Virus record (IMG/VR): IMGVR_UViG_3300045738_000970
Span: 1 to 36,063 of that record
Source: a virus
DNA length: 36,063 bases
Strand: one strand, 5' to 3'
In this document: one piece after another, positions 16,083-25,715 of the stretch
Numbering within the stretch: the stretch's first letter is position 1
Layout: every line of letters starts with the position of its first letter
Notes under the pieces: model-generated
The model's input: the letters and a program-made list of their open reading frames with translations, nothing else
The model's database searches: none
What the model was told of the DNA's origin: nothing
Program-made: the position numbers and the translations under genes

Positions 16083-18958
16083 TGGCTAGCATAGAAAAAC
16101 ATGGAGTCAACTTTAAGCTTACTAATGGGTCTTATATACCTTTAACTACTCCTTTAAAAAATCAAGTTATTTCTATGACAGATATAATTTCCGAAGGGCC
16201 TATAGAAGGGCTCCCTTACGGAGCTGCTTCTATATATTTAGACAATGCTCCTGCGGCAACTTTAGAACAAGCTGGAGTGTCTTTATCTAGTACAGGGACA
16301 ATATTTACTCTAACTTCGGGCTCTACTGCTGTATCTATTTCCAACTTACCGCAAGATTTAACGCCTTGGGCAGCGGGAGGAGCGGATGGGGATAAGTATT
16401 TAGTGATTAGAGGTTTAGCCACAAATAGTCTTATTAGTGCTGTAGCTAATGATTCGGATAATCCGCTTTCTTTTACTCTTACTTCTTCATCTGATTTCTT
16501 TTACAATTGGATGCTACATAATTCATCTCTGGGTCCAACTAATCAGCCTTATATAACATTAAAACTTACTTCAGCTCAGTCTGATTTCGATCTTTACGCA
16601 CGAATTAATAGTATAACTAGTACTACCGTAGCAAAATGTACAACCGTTAGTGGGATTAAACCATTTGATTGGGTGGACACTTCGGGTAATACTAATAAGT
16701 ATATTCTTGAAGTACATGCCCCTTTTAAAATTGCTAGTATAAGTGCTGATGCTTTAATTTTAGATTCTTCTACCAATACAGTTTCAGATACTTTTTCTGG
16801 AGATATTTCAGATTCAATATTTAATAGTGACTTTACTAATAATAATGTTATTTCAGATACTAAATCAATAGATGGATTTAGTTATCAATTCAGAAGGGGT
16901 ACACTGGGTCAAACTCCAGTAGATGATGTTTATGAGGGTTCTGGAGCTACTTCTATTACTGCATCTATAAATCAAAATCTTGACTATCCAGATTCCGGCA
17001 GCACTTGGCCACTGGTCGTAGGGGTTGCAAATTTGACGGCATATACAAAAACTTCTAGTCAGATGGCACTTTCTAGTTCAACAGCACGTCAGGTAGATTT
17101 GGTTAAAATGGTCTTTTCTTATCCCGCTGGATTAATATCAAAAGGCGTAGTGCAGTGGTATGATGGACTTGCTGCTTATCTAATTGAAATAGCTATTGAT
17201 AAGGGAGATGGTTTCGGCAGTTTTAATAATATAAATCCTAGTGGAGAATTTACCTATCATGTTGCAGCAACTAGTAGTTCTTTCTTTCTTCAAGAAGATA
17301 TATCTTTAGATGCTTATAAACCTTTTAACGATTTTAAAATTAGAATTACTAGAGCTAGTAGAGATGACCTTGGTCCAAAGCAAGATCGAACTTATGATCA
17401 AAATAATTCTGTTATTTTAAATTCAGTATGGACAAGTACTACTTGTATAATAAGAGAACGGCTTAACCATCCTTATACGGCTCTTGCGCAAGTTAGATGT
17501 AATGCAAAACAATTTAAAAGTATACCTAAAAGAAGTTATGAGTGTAAGGGTAGATTGATACAAATACCCAGTAATTATGTTACTAGGGATCAATCTACTA
17601 ATGGAATTGCTCATTATAGACGAGTTTCTTCTAATGGAGCAATTCATGCAACTGACGATCAGGATTGGGACGGCAGTTTTAGAGACTTACAATATACAGA
17701 TAATCCAGCCTGGGTTTTTTATGATATTGTAACTCATAATAGATATGGTTTAGGTACTTGGATAGAGACTTCTGATATAGATAAATATGCATTATATAGA
17801 ATTGCAAGATATTGTGATGAATTAGTTCCAGATGGAAAAGGAGGCACAGAACCACGATTTTTAGCTAATATTTATCTTGCAAAAGCTACTGAAGCCTATA
17901 AAGTTTTAAAAGATATGGCTACTACTTTTCGAGCCATTTTGTTCTGGTCTGAAGGTAATATCTTGCCAGTAATAGATCAAGCAAGAGATCCAATCTATAA
18001 TTTTACAAAAGGTAATGTTATTGATGGAAAATTTAATTATGAGGGCACAGGTTCAAAACTAAGATCTAATCAAGTTGCAGTTACTTGGAATAATCCTGAC
18101 AATGATTATGTACCAGAAGCCCTTTTAGTAGAAGACAGAGAAAATATAGTTAAAACTGGTAAAATAATTATAGAAGAAGCTGTTGCATTTGGGGCGACAT
18201 CTATAGGACAAGCTACTCGTTATGGGCGTTGGAAATTATGGACTGCTATAAATCAAACTGAAGTAGTATCTTTTAAAACAGCAATAAGTGGAGCTTTTAT
18301 AGGCCCTGGAGATATAATAAATATTCAAGATGCAGACCGTTATGATACAGCTTATAGTGGAAGAATTTCTACTACCGGAACTCTTAGTACAACTGTAGTA
18401 CCTTTAGATAGAACAATTGTATTAAATTCAGGTAGTGTTTATGAACTAAGTGTTCTTATTCAAGAACCCGCCGCTCGTTTAGCTCAAGATACTGCAACTA
18501 TAAGTACAGTAGTATATAATATGGGAGATATTATTCCTGGATCTTATACTGAAGAAACTGCTTCTAATATTCAAGATGATGATGATACTATAGTTCAAAT
18601 TGTTTGGGCGCCTTATACTCATGTACAAAGTAAAACAGTTTCTACAAGTTCTGGTAGTGTAACATCTTTAACAGTATCTGCAGCTTTTTCTTATGCCCCT
18701 GATCGAGAGGCTATTTGGTTATTAAAAGAAACTGTTACGTCTAGTGGATTAGATCGAGAGGGTTCTAAGAAAATGTATAAAATATTAGGAATAACTGAGT
18801 CTAAAAAGAATGAATTTGGAATAACTGCTGTAGAACATTTTAATGAAAAATTTGATGCTGTTGATGAAGACTTTGGGAGACCTTATGTAGATACTCTATT
18901 GGCGCCGGCGGTGTTTGTGCCCTCCCCCACAAATCTGGGAGTGGATATTGGAGACTAA
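16082..18958 (+). CDS. central tail-tip host-attachment protein, lambda gpJ-like
   Basis: The 958-residue product follows the I-like gene, as J does in lambda, and shows the J-type core. The N-terminal part has QVISMTDIISEGPIEGLPYG and IYLDNAPA. Residues ~450-620 have IRERLNHPYTALAQVR, KGRLIQIPSNY, the NPAWVFYDIVTHNRYGLG motif and a helical RIARYCDELVPDG stretch. Residues ~620-760 have FLANIYLAKATEAYKVLKDM and VAVTWNNPDNDY. Residues ~60-270 hold a beta-rich insertion relative to the core. J trimerises at the tip, closes the tube and contacts the receptor. The long fibre extension found at the C-terminus of lambda J is missing here and seems to be carried by the separate next gene. Confidence 0.9.
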   Translation: MASIEKHGVNFKLTNGSYIPLTTPLKNQVISMTDIISEGPIEGLPYGAASIYLDNAPAATLEQAGVSLSSTGTIFTLTSGSTAVSISNLPQDLTPWAAGGADGDKYLVIRGLATNSLISAVANDSDNPLSFTLTSSSDFFYNWMLHNSSLGPTNQPYITLKLTSAQSDFDLYARINSITSTTVAKCTTVSGIKPFDWVDTSGNTNKYILEVHAPFKIASISADALILDSSTNTVSDTFSGDISDSIFNSDFTNNNVISDTKSIDGFSYQFRRGTLGQTPVDDVYEGSGATSITASINQNLDYPDSGSTWPLVVGVANLTAYTKTSSQMALSSSTARQVDLVKMVFSYPAGLISKGVVQWYDGLAAYLIEIAIDKGDGFGSFNNINPSGEFTYHVAATSSSFFLQEDISLDAYKPFNDFKIRITRASRDDLGPKQDRTYDQNNSVILNSVWTSTTCIIRERLNHPYTALAQVRCNAKQFKSIPKRSYECKGRLIQIPSNYVTRDQSTNGIAHYRRVSSNGAIHATDDQDWDGSFRDLQYTDNPAWVFYDIVTHNRYGLGTWIETSDIDKYALYRIARYCDELVPDGKGGTEPRFLANIYLAKATEAYKVLKDMATTFRAILFWSEGNILPVIDQARDPIYNFTKGNVIDGKFNYEGTGSKLRSNQVAVTWNNPDNDYVPEALLVEDRENIVKTGKIIIEEAVAFGATSIGQATRYGRWKLWTAINQTEVVSFKTAISGAFIGPGDIINIQDADRYDTAYSGRISTTGTLSTTVVPLDRTIVLNSGSVYELSVLIQEPAARLAQDTATISTVVYNMGDIIPGSYTEETASNIQDDDDTIVQIVWAPYTHVQSKTVSTSSGSVTSLTVSAAFSYAPDREAIWLLKETVTSSGLDREGSKKMYKILGITESKKNEFGITAVEHFNEKFDAVDEDFGRPYVDTLLAPAVFVPSPTNLGVDIGD

Positions 18959-18960
18959 TT

Positions 18961-21900
18961 ATGCCAAGTAATGAAAATATGCGAAATGTAAGAATTCATT
19001 GGGAACATTCAAAAGATGCGGATGGTACTGTTTATGATCAGTTAGCTGGTTATGAAATACACCATAATCTTCCAAATATTGAGTCTCCATATATATGCGA
19101 TCCAACTATAAATTCTTCTGGAAATATAGCCTTACCTGAAGGTATATATAGTATTGGAATATGTGCGGTTAGTACAGAAGGACATAAGTCAAAAAAAGTT
19201 GTCAAGAATTTTCAAATATCTAATTCTATTCAAAATCACGAAGTTTCAAGAAACTATGGTATACCCTTAGGCGGGGTTATGAGTACAAATAGCTATATAA
19301 CTGCTGCGGGCATATTTAAAACAGAATCTGGAACAGGTTGGTCTTTTGCTAGTGCAGGTACTCCTCAGCAGTATAAAAGTTTCCAAAATGGGCACGCAAA
19401 TAGATACTCCCAAGATTGTAGTGATATAGCTGAAGAAAATTTTAGTATAATGACTGATCTGGAGGCACAATATAAATCTCATTATATAGTTTTTGATGCC
19501 AGTGATAGTAATGATCCTTTAAAACTTATTAAATATGAAGATTTAGTTTATTCTACTACTAATAATTTAAACGTAGGTTACTTTTATGATACAGATGATG
19601 GAAATTCTGGAGAATCCACAGATTTACCTGAACTAACTTTTGTAACTAAAACAGGAACAGCTTCTGTAGTTGCAAGATCAAATAGTGTTATTGGAACTGG
19701 AACGAGTTTTACTACTGAATACGCTATCGACGATATAATATATTTTAGTAGTACAAAAGCAGCAAAAGTTACTTTTATAGATTCAAATGAATCTATAACT
19801 ATTGATAAAGTTTTTGATACTGCTATAACAAATTCAGCTATTAAAGTACAAGGATTTACTCCGGATAAAAACTATGATGCAGCTATTTATGCTGTAAGGA
19901 ATGATGAAGGAACTTTTAAAATACTTCCAATCAATTTAACTATAGATGAGTCTGTATTTAATCGTAGCAGAATTGCTACTTTACAAGCTGCCCCAAATTT
20001 ATTGAATTTTGATAATGCTGAAGTTCTTACTACTTCTTACACTAATATTGTACTTACTGCTACTGGAAATGGATTTATCAGCCCTAAATTTAAAATAACT
20101 GGTACTGGATTTAATAATTCAGAAATTAGTCAAAGTGCTCATGATAGTTTTCAAAATCCTAATACTGGAACTAAACAATTTGTTTATGAATTAGATTTCG
20201 TAGATGCATTTCCTGATCCGGCGGTAGATTTGGATTTTACTGTTACAATAACAGAAGCATCAGATGAGTCTAATACTGATTTACAATCTACTCAGTCAAT
20301 TACTATACCTTTTTTGAAAGTTGGAGCTACAACTTATACTTGGACTAAATATGGAACTAACGCTTCTGGAGCGGGTTTAACTGATACTTATACAGAAGGT
20401 ACTACAACATATATAGGAATGGCTTTTAATAAAACAGCCGCTACAGAAAGTACTACAGCAGGAGATTATATTTGGAGTAGACTTGAAGGCGAAGATGGAG
20501 CTACATACTATACTTGGATTAAATATGGAACTAGTGCTGCTGGAGCAGGTCTAACTAATACTTACTCAGCAGGTACTACAACATATGTAGGGTATGCTTA
20601 CGGCAAAACAACGGCTACTGAAAGTACTATTGCGGGAGATTATACTTGGAGTAGACTTGAGGGAGTAAATGCTGATAACAAATTTACTTGGGTTAAATAT
20701 GGAACTAACGCTTCTGGAGCGGGTTTAACTGATACTTACTCAGCAGGTACTACAACATATATAGGTATGGCTTTTAATAAAACAACGGCTACTGAAAGTA
20801 CTACTGCTGGAGATTATACTTGGACTAAAATAGAAGGTGAGGATGGAGTTACAACTTATACTTGGGTTAAATATGGAACTAATGCTTCTGGAGCGGGTTT
20901 AACTGATACTTATACAGCAGGTACTACAACATATATAGGAATGGCTTTTAATAAAACAACGGCTACTGAAAGTATTACTGCTGGAGATTATACTTGGACT
21001 AAAATAGAAGGTGAGGATGGAGACCCTGGAGATCCAGGAGCTGTAGGTAAAAAAACTGCAACTGGATATTTATACTATAATACTCAACAAGGAAGCCCGC
21101 CTTCTCCGGCTCCTAGTGACTCAGGTGTAACTTATACTTTTTCTACCGGTGTTATGGCAGGGGGCGTTATAGGTACAGGTACTACTAATTGGAGCTTAAT
21201 AGCTCCTACAGCTTCAGGCGGAACTGCAGGTTCAAAAATGTACTATGTATATTGGAATGCTGAAGAAACTACAACCGCCGGTGGAACTGCAAGTCCAGAT
21301 TTTGGTTCAACTGTTTATACTGCAACAAATTTTACAGGCTTGGTTAGATTTGATGGAACTAATAAAATAGAGGATGGTCTTGGTACGGGTAATGCGCTTT
21401 CTTTTGGTAGTAGCGGCACAACCGAAATTGATGGGGCTAAGATTACAACTGGTACAGTACTTGCTGCTCATATAAGTATTACCGGTAAATCTAATTCAGA
21501 TTTAGATAATGATGAAGGATTTACAGATGATACTGTAGCTGATCAAAAGACTACTGCATCTGAAGTAAATTTAGCAAATAAAGCGGCGGGTAAGGTCGGA
21601 GGTTGGACAATTACTAGTTCAGCCATACAAGGAGGACAAGGTGTATATATAGGTGGAGCTAAAACTACATATGCCTCAACCACGGCGGGGTGGTGGATAG
21701 GACAAGCATCTGGTAGTGATGTGGCTAAGCTCAATATCGGAGATGCTAGTAATTATTTGAAATGGACCGGTACTGGTCTAGATATAAAAGGAGATATTAC
21801 TTTAAATAATGCGTCTACTACTAATCTTTCAACTTTTAATAATGATGCAGTTTGGACTAATGATGCTGTAGCTAATACTAAGACTACTTTATCTGCAGCG

Positions 21901-22953
21901 AATGCGGCTGTAAACGCCAATGTAACTAATATTTCTGGGGGCGTAATTCAAACTGGATATCTTAGTGCCGCTAGAATACAAGCAGGTACAATAACTGGCG
22001 AAAAGTTCGAAACAGATAATAATACAATAGGATCTACATCTAATAAATTTGCATTTAATGGGACTACAGAATATGGAGTAACTGGTTATAAGACAGTAAT
22101 AGGAGCAACAGCAGTTGGCAGTAGTACGGCTGCAGCTCTTTTCTTTAGCAGTGGGGGTACTTTTGCTTTGGGGGCTCAAACTAGTACTTCCGGTCAATCT
22201 ACAGCGCTATTTTTCAACAGTGCTTTAATCGGGGCGGAAACATATAAAAATAGGGCGGACTTAGCCAATGATTTGTATGGTAGTGTCTTCCAAGATGACA
22301 GTGGAAAGTATGCTAAATTGGCTACACCAACTGAAGCTGGCTGGTTTCAAGATGCGGCATCTACACCTAATTATGTAAAAATAGCAACCGGAGCTTATGC
22401 ACTTTATTATGTTGGTGCAATTGGACCTTTTACAGGAAGCCACGATGCTTTGTTGTCAGATTCAGAAACCTGTGAAGTAGGAGATATACTTGTAGATCAG
22501 GGAGTTGCGTATGCTAAATCTGTTTCTGATGTAATTACAAATGTTACTCGTTCTACTTCGTCCAGTCAAAAATCTGTAATAGGTATATTTGTTCAAGAAA
22601 CTCCTAACCATGTTCCCGCGCCTTTAGCAAAAGAAATAGTTACAATTGTGGGTACGGGACCCGCTGCAACTACAACTTCAACTCATATAATTGATCCCGC
22701 TCATGATTCAATAGTAGCAAACAAAACTATTATAGTAATGAATTCAGTGGGAGAAGGCCAGGTTAATGTTTGTGGTGAGAACGGAGATATAGAAATCGGA
22801 GATTTAATAGTTTCTTCTTCTACTATAGGTAAGGGTATGAAACAAGATGATGATATTGTTAGATCGTGTACTGTTGGAAAAGCTAGAGAAGTGGTAACAT
22901 TTGCTTCTGCAAGTAGCACAGCGCAAATCGCTTGTATATACATGTGTGGATAA
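18961..22953 (+). CDS. large tail fibre protein with four 58-residue repeats
   Basis: This 1330-residue protein starts two bases after the J-like gene with a good ribosome-binding site (GGAG, 8 bases upstream). Residues ~1-90 are fibronectin-like (VRIHWEHSKDADGTVYD, GIYSIGICAVSTEGHKSK). Around residues 225-300 there is a beta module of the type TASVVARSNSVIGTGTSF. Residues 458-689 are four tandem repeats. A short collagen-like GDPGDPGA stretch follows, suggesting a trimer. Residues ~850-1010 are beta-helix or coiled-coil fibre shaft. The last ~170 residues (AIGPFTGSHDALL to IGDLIVSSSTIGKGMKQDDD) form a compact C-terminal domain seen in other phage fibres, probably for trimerisation or folding. 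It likely continues the J-like tip as the central fibre. Confidence 0.85.
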   Translation: MPSNENMRNVRIHWEHSKDADGTVYDQLAGYEIHHNLPNIESPYICDPTINSSGNIALPEGIYSIGICAVSTEGHKSKKVVKNFQISNSIQNHEVSRNYGIPLGGVMSTNSYITAAGIFKTESGTGWSFASAGTPQQYKSFQNGHANRYSQDCSDIAEENFSIMTDLEAQYKSHYIVFDASDSNDPLKLIKYEDLVYSTTNNLNVGYFYDTDDGNSGESTDLPELTFVTKTGTASVVARSNSVIGTGTSFTTEYAIDDIIYFSSTKAAKVTFIDSNESITIDKVFDTAITNSAIKVQGFTPDKNYDAAIYAVRNDEGTFKILPINLTIDESVFNRSRIATLQAAPNLLNFDNAEVLTTSYTNIVLTATGNGFISPKFKITGTGFNNSEISQSAHDSFQNPNTGTKQFVYELDFVDAFPDPAVDLDFTVTITEASDESNTDLQSTQSITIPFLKVGATTYTWTKYGTNASGAGLTDTYTEGTTTYIGMAFNKTAATESTTAGDYIWSRLEGEDGATYYTWIKYGTSAAGAGLTNTYSAGTTTYVGYAYGKTTATESTIAGDYTWSRLEGVNADNKFTWVKYGTNASGAGLTDTYSAGTTTYIGMAFNKTTATESTTAGDYTWTKIEGEDGVTTYTWVKYGTNASGAGLTDTYTAGTTTYIGMAFNKTTATESITAGDYTWTKIEGEDGDPGDPGAVGKKTATGYLYYNTQQGSPPSPAPSDSGVTYTFSTGVMAGGVIGTGTTNWSLIAPTASGGTAGSKMYYVYWNAEETTTAGGTASPDFGSTVYTATNFTGLVRFDGTNKIEDGLGTGNALSFGSSGTTEIDGAKITTGTVLAAHISITGKSNSDLDNDEGFTDDTVADQKTTASEVNLANKAAGKVGGWTITSSAIQGGQGVYIGGAKTTYASTTAGWWIGQASGSDVAKLNIGDASNYLKWTGTGLDIKGDITLNNASTTNLSTFNNDAVWTNDAVANTKTTLSAANAAVNANVTNISGGVIQTGYLSAARIQAGTITGEKFETDNNTIGSTSNKFAFNGTTEYGVTGYKTVIGATAVGSSTAAALFFSSGGTFALGAQTSTSGQSTALFFNSALIGAETYKNRADLANDLYGSVFQDDSGKYAKLATPTEAGWFQDAASTPNYVKIATGAYALYYVGAIGPFTGSHDALLSDSETCEVGDILVDQGVAYAKSVSDVITNVTRSTSSSQKSVIGIFVQETPNHVPAPLAKEIVTIVGTGPAATTTSTHIIDPAHDSIVANKTIIVMNSVGEGQVNVCGENGDIEIGDLIVSSSTIGKGMKQDDDIVRSCTVGKAREVVTFASASSTAQIACIYMCG
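20332..21027 (+). repeat. four in-phase 174-bp (58-residue) tandem repeats in fibre gene
   Basis: The YTW(T/V/I)KYGT motif recurs at residues 459, 517, 575 and 633, an exact 58-residue spacing. Each unit also holds GAGLTxTY, GTTTYIG, (K)TTATES, AGDYTW and a closing (K/R)xEGxDG. Units 3 and 4 are almost identical at DNA level; unit 2 is most divergent. Exact periodicity without indels points to tandem duplication under structural constraint. Confidence 0.95.
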
Positions 22954-23049
22954 CACTATAGAAAAATAATTTTTTGGTTTAGAATCACAACTCTACAACT
23001 GATATACTGAAGATAGCTTATGCTAGCTAACCTAGGTAGTCCACCTATT

Positions 23050-23089
23050 AAAAAAAATTCTTGACTTAAAATGTCAGGTTTGTTATAAT
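23050..23089 (+). promoter_or_regulatory. sigma-70 promoter for the fibre locus, with upstream A-tract
   Basis: TTGACT (23061-23066, five of six consensus) and TATAAT (23084-23089, perfect) are 17 bases apart. Eight As at 23050-23057 form an UP-element-like tract. Transcription would start near 23096, giving a leader of only about a dozen bases before the ATG at 23109, with GGAG (23098-23101) as ribosome-binding site. The rest of the 22954-23060 gap holds no convincing terminator. Confidence 0.85.
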
Positions 23090-23108
23090 TACAGCATGGA
23101 GAATTTCA

Positions 23109-23447
23109 ATGACTGCGGCAAATCATAACCTAACAATAGATCAGGGGTCAGACTTTGCTATTGATTTAGTTATAAGCGATGCAGGTGTTGTAAAGAATCT
23201 TACTGGTTACTCAGCTAGAGCGCAGATGAGAGCTACTAAAAGTGCTACCGCTGTAGCCGCTACTTTTGCTTGTACTGTTACTGATGCTACTGGGGGTACA
23301 GTAAAAATGGAACTTCCTAATGCTACTTCTTCTGCTATATCTCCAGGCAAATATTATTACGATTTAGAACTATATACTAGTAATGATGTGATAGTCGCTA
23401 GATTAATGCAGGGGTCTGTTATTTTAACCCCAGAGGTAACTAGGTAA
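23109..23447 (+). CDS. small Ig-like virion protein at head of fibre operon
   Basis: This 112-residue protein is almost all predicted beta strand: LTIDQGSDFAIDLVISD, NLTGYSARAQMRATK, GGTVKMELPNATSS and GKYYYDLELYTSNDVIVARL, ending in a G-S-V-I-L-x-PEVTR motif. This pattern is shared by small structural modules in many phages, often at the N-terminus of upper-baseplate or fibre-connecting proteins (BppU-like), where it mounts fibres on the tail. It is the first gene after a consensus promoter and its stop overlaps the next start (TAATG). The connector role is inferred. Confidence 0.7.
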   Translation: MTAANHNLTIDQGSDFAIDLVISDAGVVKNLTGYSARAQMRATKSATAVAATFACTVTDATGGTVKMELPNATSSAISPGKYYYDLELYTSNDVIVARLMQGSVILTPEVTR

Positions 23448-23818
23448 TGACAATATCAATATCAATAACAGAAGATACAACAAGTGTAGTGGCTTCTGGT
23501 ACTGCTACTACTTTGGAGGTTTTTAACACCTCTATACCTATAATTAGCACAGAAGCTGCAGGAGTATCTAGTACAGCATATGGTTCCATAACTGCAACAA
23601 CTGTACAAGGAGCCTTAGAACAACTAGCAGATCAGAATTTTAGACAAGCTGCCGTACCTACAGGAGTTACTGTGGGTGAAGGTGACATATGGTATGATAC
23701 AGATGACGATGAACTTAAAATTTACAGAGAAACATCAACTGGAGTTTTTCAGTGGGCACCAATAATGCTTGGAACCCCACCCGGAGATTCAGACATAGTT
23801 GATGCAGGAGCTTTTTAG
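23447..23818 (+). CDS. small fibre-associated protein, unassigned
   Basis: A 123-residue acidic, Thr/Ser/Val-rich protein. The middle has TTVQGALEQLADQ, a short helix common in phage fibres. The C-terminal half has GEGDIWYDTDDDELKIYRET and FQWAPIML, a beta motif that fibre proteins use as a small capping or display module. It overlaps the previous gene by one base and is followed by an Mtd-N-type fibre gene 18 bases later. No specific function is recognised. Confidence 0.6.
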   Translation: MTISISITEDTTSVVASGTATTLEVFNTSIPIISTEAAGVSSTAYGSITATTVQGALEQLADQNFRQAAVPTGVTVGEGDIWYDTDDDELKIYRETSTGVFQWAPIMLGTPPGDSDIVDAGAF

Positions 23819-23835
23819 CTTAATAGAGTAATCCT

Positions 23836-25197
23836 ATGGCACAAATAGTAAAAATTAAACGAAGTAATACCACGGCCGTACCGTCTACCCTTTCCAAAGG
23901 AGAGATGGCATATTCTTCTAGCAGCGATAAATTATTTGTTGGAAATCCAGGAGATTCCGCTGTAGATGTAATTGGTGGTAAGCTGTTTATGGATATGCTT
24001 GACCATACTGCAGGTACTACGACAGCTTCCAGTGCTCTAATAGTAGATGCTAGTAGTAAGCTAAATATATTAAATGTTGATAATATAACTTTTAATGGCA
24101 ATACTATTAGTTCTAGTGATACTAATGGTGATCTTACTATTGCTCCACATGGCTCTGGAGACCTTGTACTTGATGGGGTAAAATGGCCACAAGCAGATGG
24201 TACTAATACATATATACTTACAACTAATGGCTCTGGACAAGCCTCTTGGTCGGCGCCTGCATCGAGTTCATTTACATTATCAGCCGATACGGGAACAAAT
24301 GATGTATTTAATACCGGGGAAACATTAACATTTACCGGTGGAGATAATATTGATACTGTTGTTGCTGATAATGCTATAACATTTAATGGTAAAACAGACG
24401 CTGAAATAAGAGGTTTAGTAAGTGGAACAGACGCAGGAGGTGATGGGTCTTTTGCTTATAATAACTCTACGGGCGTATTTACGTATACCGGCCCAAGTGC
24501 AGCAGAAGTCCGGGCGCATATTACATCGGGTACTGGTGTAGCTATTGGTAGTGGGCAAATTAGTATTGGCCAGGCCGTAGCAACTTCTAGTAATGTAACT
24601 TTTAATAATGTTACTGTAGATGGGACCTTGGTTTCAGATGACATTACTACTACGACTCTTACTACTTCTGGACACTTAATTGTTACTGGAGATTTCACAG
24701 TAAATGGTACAACTACTACTATTAATACTACAAATACTACTGTTGAAGATCCACTATTTGCTTTAGCGTCTGGTAATAATGCAGCAGATACTGTAGATAT
24801 TGGTTTTTACGGATTACATGATACTACTGGCTCACAAGATGCATACTCTGGATTATTTAGAGATGCGACTGACACGAAATGGAAATTATTTAAAGATAAT
24901 CAAGCGGCTCCTACTACAACTGTAAATACAGGCGGAACAGGATACGCGATAGGAACTATTGTTGCTCACTTAGAAGATAGTGCAGTAGCGATTACAGGTG
25001 GAACTGTAACAGGAATCACAGATTTAACCGTAGCAGATGGTGGAACAGGACGTAGTACCTTAACATCAAATGGTATTTTATACGGTCAAGGAACTGGCGG
25101 CATTGCCGCTACAGCAGCAGGAGCAGACGGGTATATACTCGTATCTAACTCCGGTGTCCCCGAATGGACAAGTACAGTCGATGGGGGCACATTCTAA
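23836..25197 (+). CDS. tail fibre protein with Mtd-N-like N-terminus
   Basis: The first ~40 residues (QIVKIKRSNTTAVPSTLSKG, then EMAYSSSSDKLFVG) match the N-terminal domain first described in the Bordetella phage major tropism determinant, which anchors many fibres. The shaft holds GNTISSSDTNGDLTIAPHGS, DTGTNDVFNTGETLTFTGGD, a DAGGDGSF...YTGPS segment (residues 199-221), and NNVTVDGTLVSDDITTTTLT. Near the end ADGGTGRSTLTSNGILYGQG and DGYILVSNSGVPEW form a repeat unit common in fibres of marine T4-like phages. Length is 453 residues. No ribosome-binding site is strong here, so coupling to the upstream gene is likely. It would form a trimeric fibre. Confidence 0.8.
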   Translation: MAQIVKIKRSNTTAVPSTLSKGEMAYSSSSDKLFVGNPGDSAVDVIGGKLFMDMLDHTAGTTTASSALIVDASSKLNILNVDNITFNGNTISSSDTNGDLTIAPHGSGDLVLDGVKWPQADGTNTYILTTNGSGQASWSAPASSSFTLSADTGTNDVFNTGETLTFTGGDNIDTVVADNAITFNGKTDAEIRGLVSGTDAGGDGSFAYNNSTGVFTYTGPSAAEVRAHITSGTGVAIGSGQISIGQAVATSSNVTFNNVTVDGTLVSDDITTTTLTTSGHLIVTGDFTVNGTTTTINTTNTTVEDPLFALASGNNAADTVDIGFYGLHDTTGSQDAYSGLFRDATDTKWKLFKDNQAAPTTTVNTGGTGYAIGTIVAHLEDSAVAITGGTVTGITDLTVADGGTGRSTLTSNGILYGQGTGGIAATAAGADGYILVSNSGVPEWTSTVDGGTF

Positions 25198-25235
25198 CAT
25201 ACTCTAGCGTGTATACGCGAAGTTAGGAGGGCCAT

Positions 25236-25715
25236 ATGGCACAAATTATTAAGCTCCGACGGTCTAGTACTGAGGGAGCTGAACCTACTACTGCTCAACT
25301 TGCCCTAGGTGAAGTTGCAATTAACACCTATGACGGTAAGATGTTCATCAAGAAAAATGATGGCTCTGATTCAATTGTAGAAATTGGAACAGCAGGTGGT
25401 GGTAATAGTGTATATGTAAAAACTACTGTTACTGCAACAGCAAATCAAACAACCGTCGGGGGTCTTACTTATACAGTAGGACTTGTAGACGTATATCTAA
25501 ACGGAGTTAAATTACTTATACCAACAGATGTAACTGCTGCTAATGGAACAAGTATAGTCTTGGCCTCTGGAGCTGCTGTCGGTGATCTCATACAGGTAGT
25601 TGCTTTTATTGCGGGGGATTCTGTTTCAACACACATTATTAAAGCAGATGGTGGAAGTGCTACAACAATTTACACAGCAGCACAAACAATAAACGGAGGA
25701 GATGCCAATGGCTGA
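25236..25715 (+). CDS. fibre protein with Mtd-N-like domain and VYLNG module (cassette gene A1)
   Basis: The 159-residue product has two parts. Residues 1-52 are Mtd-N-like (QIIKLRRSSTEGAEPTTAQL then ALGEVAINTYDGKMFI). Residues ~58-159 are a beta module with TATANQTTVGGLTYTVGLV, DVYLNGVKLL, GTSIVLASGAAVGDLIQVVAF, common in fibre-associated phage proteins. The start is set by a strong AGGAGG (25225-25230) five bases upstream. The 38-base gap before it holds only a short GCGT/ACGC hairpin. The second half is clearly paralogous to the gene at 27274-27636. Its stop overlaps the next start by eight bases. Confidence 0.78.
   Translation: MAQIIKLRRSSTEGAEPTTAQLALGEVAINTYDGKMFIKKNDGSDSIVEIGTAGGGNSVYVKTTVTATANQTTVGGLTYTVGLVDVYLNGVKLLIPTDVTAANGTSIVLASGAAVGDLIQVVAFIAGDSVSTHIIKADGGSATTIYTAAQTINGGDANG

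Noticed and set aside
20332-21027. CRISPR-like array
   Set aside because: The repeats are contiguous coding units of 174 bases with no spacers.
22954-22961. T7-type promoter core CACTATAG
   Set aside because: Only the last eight bases match; the upstream half of the T7 consensus is absent and no phage RNA polymerase gene is seen.
23000-23008. Extended -10 promoter TGATATACT
   Set aside because: No -35 element at the right distance, and a far better promoter lies 60 bases downstream.
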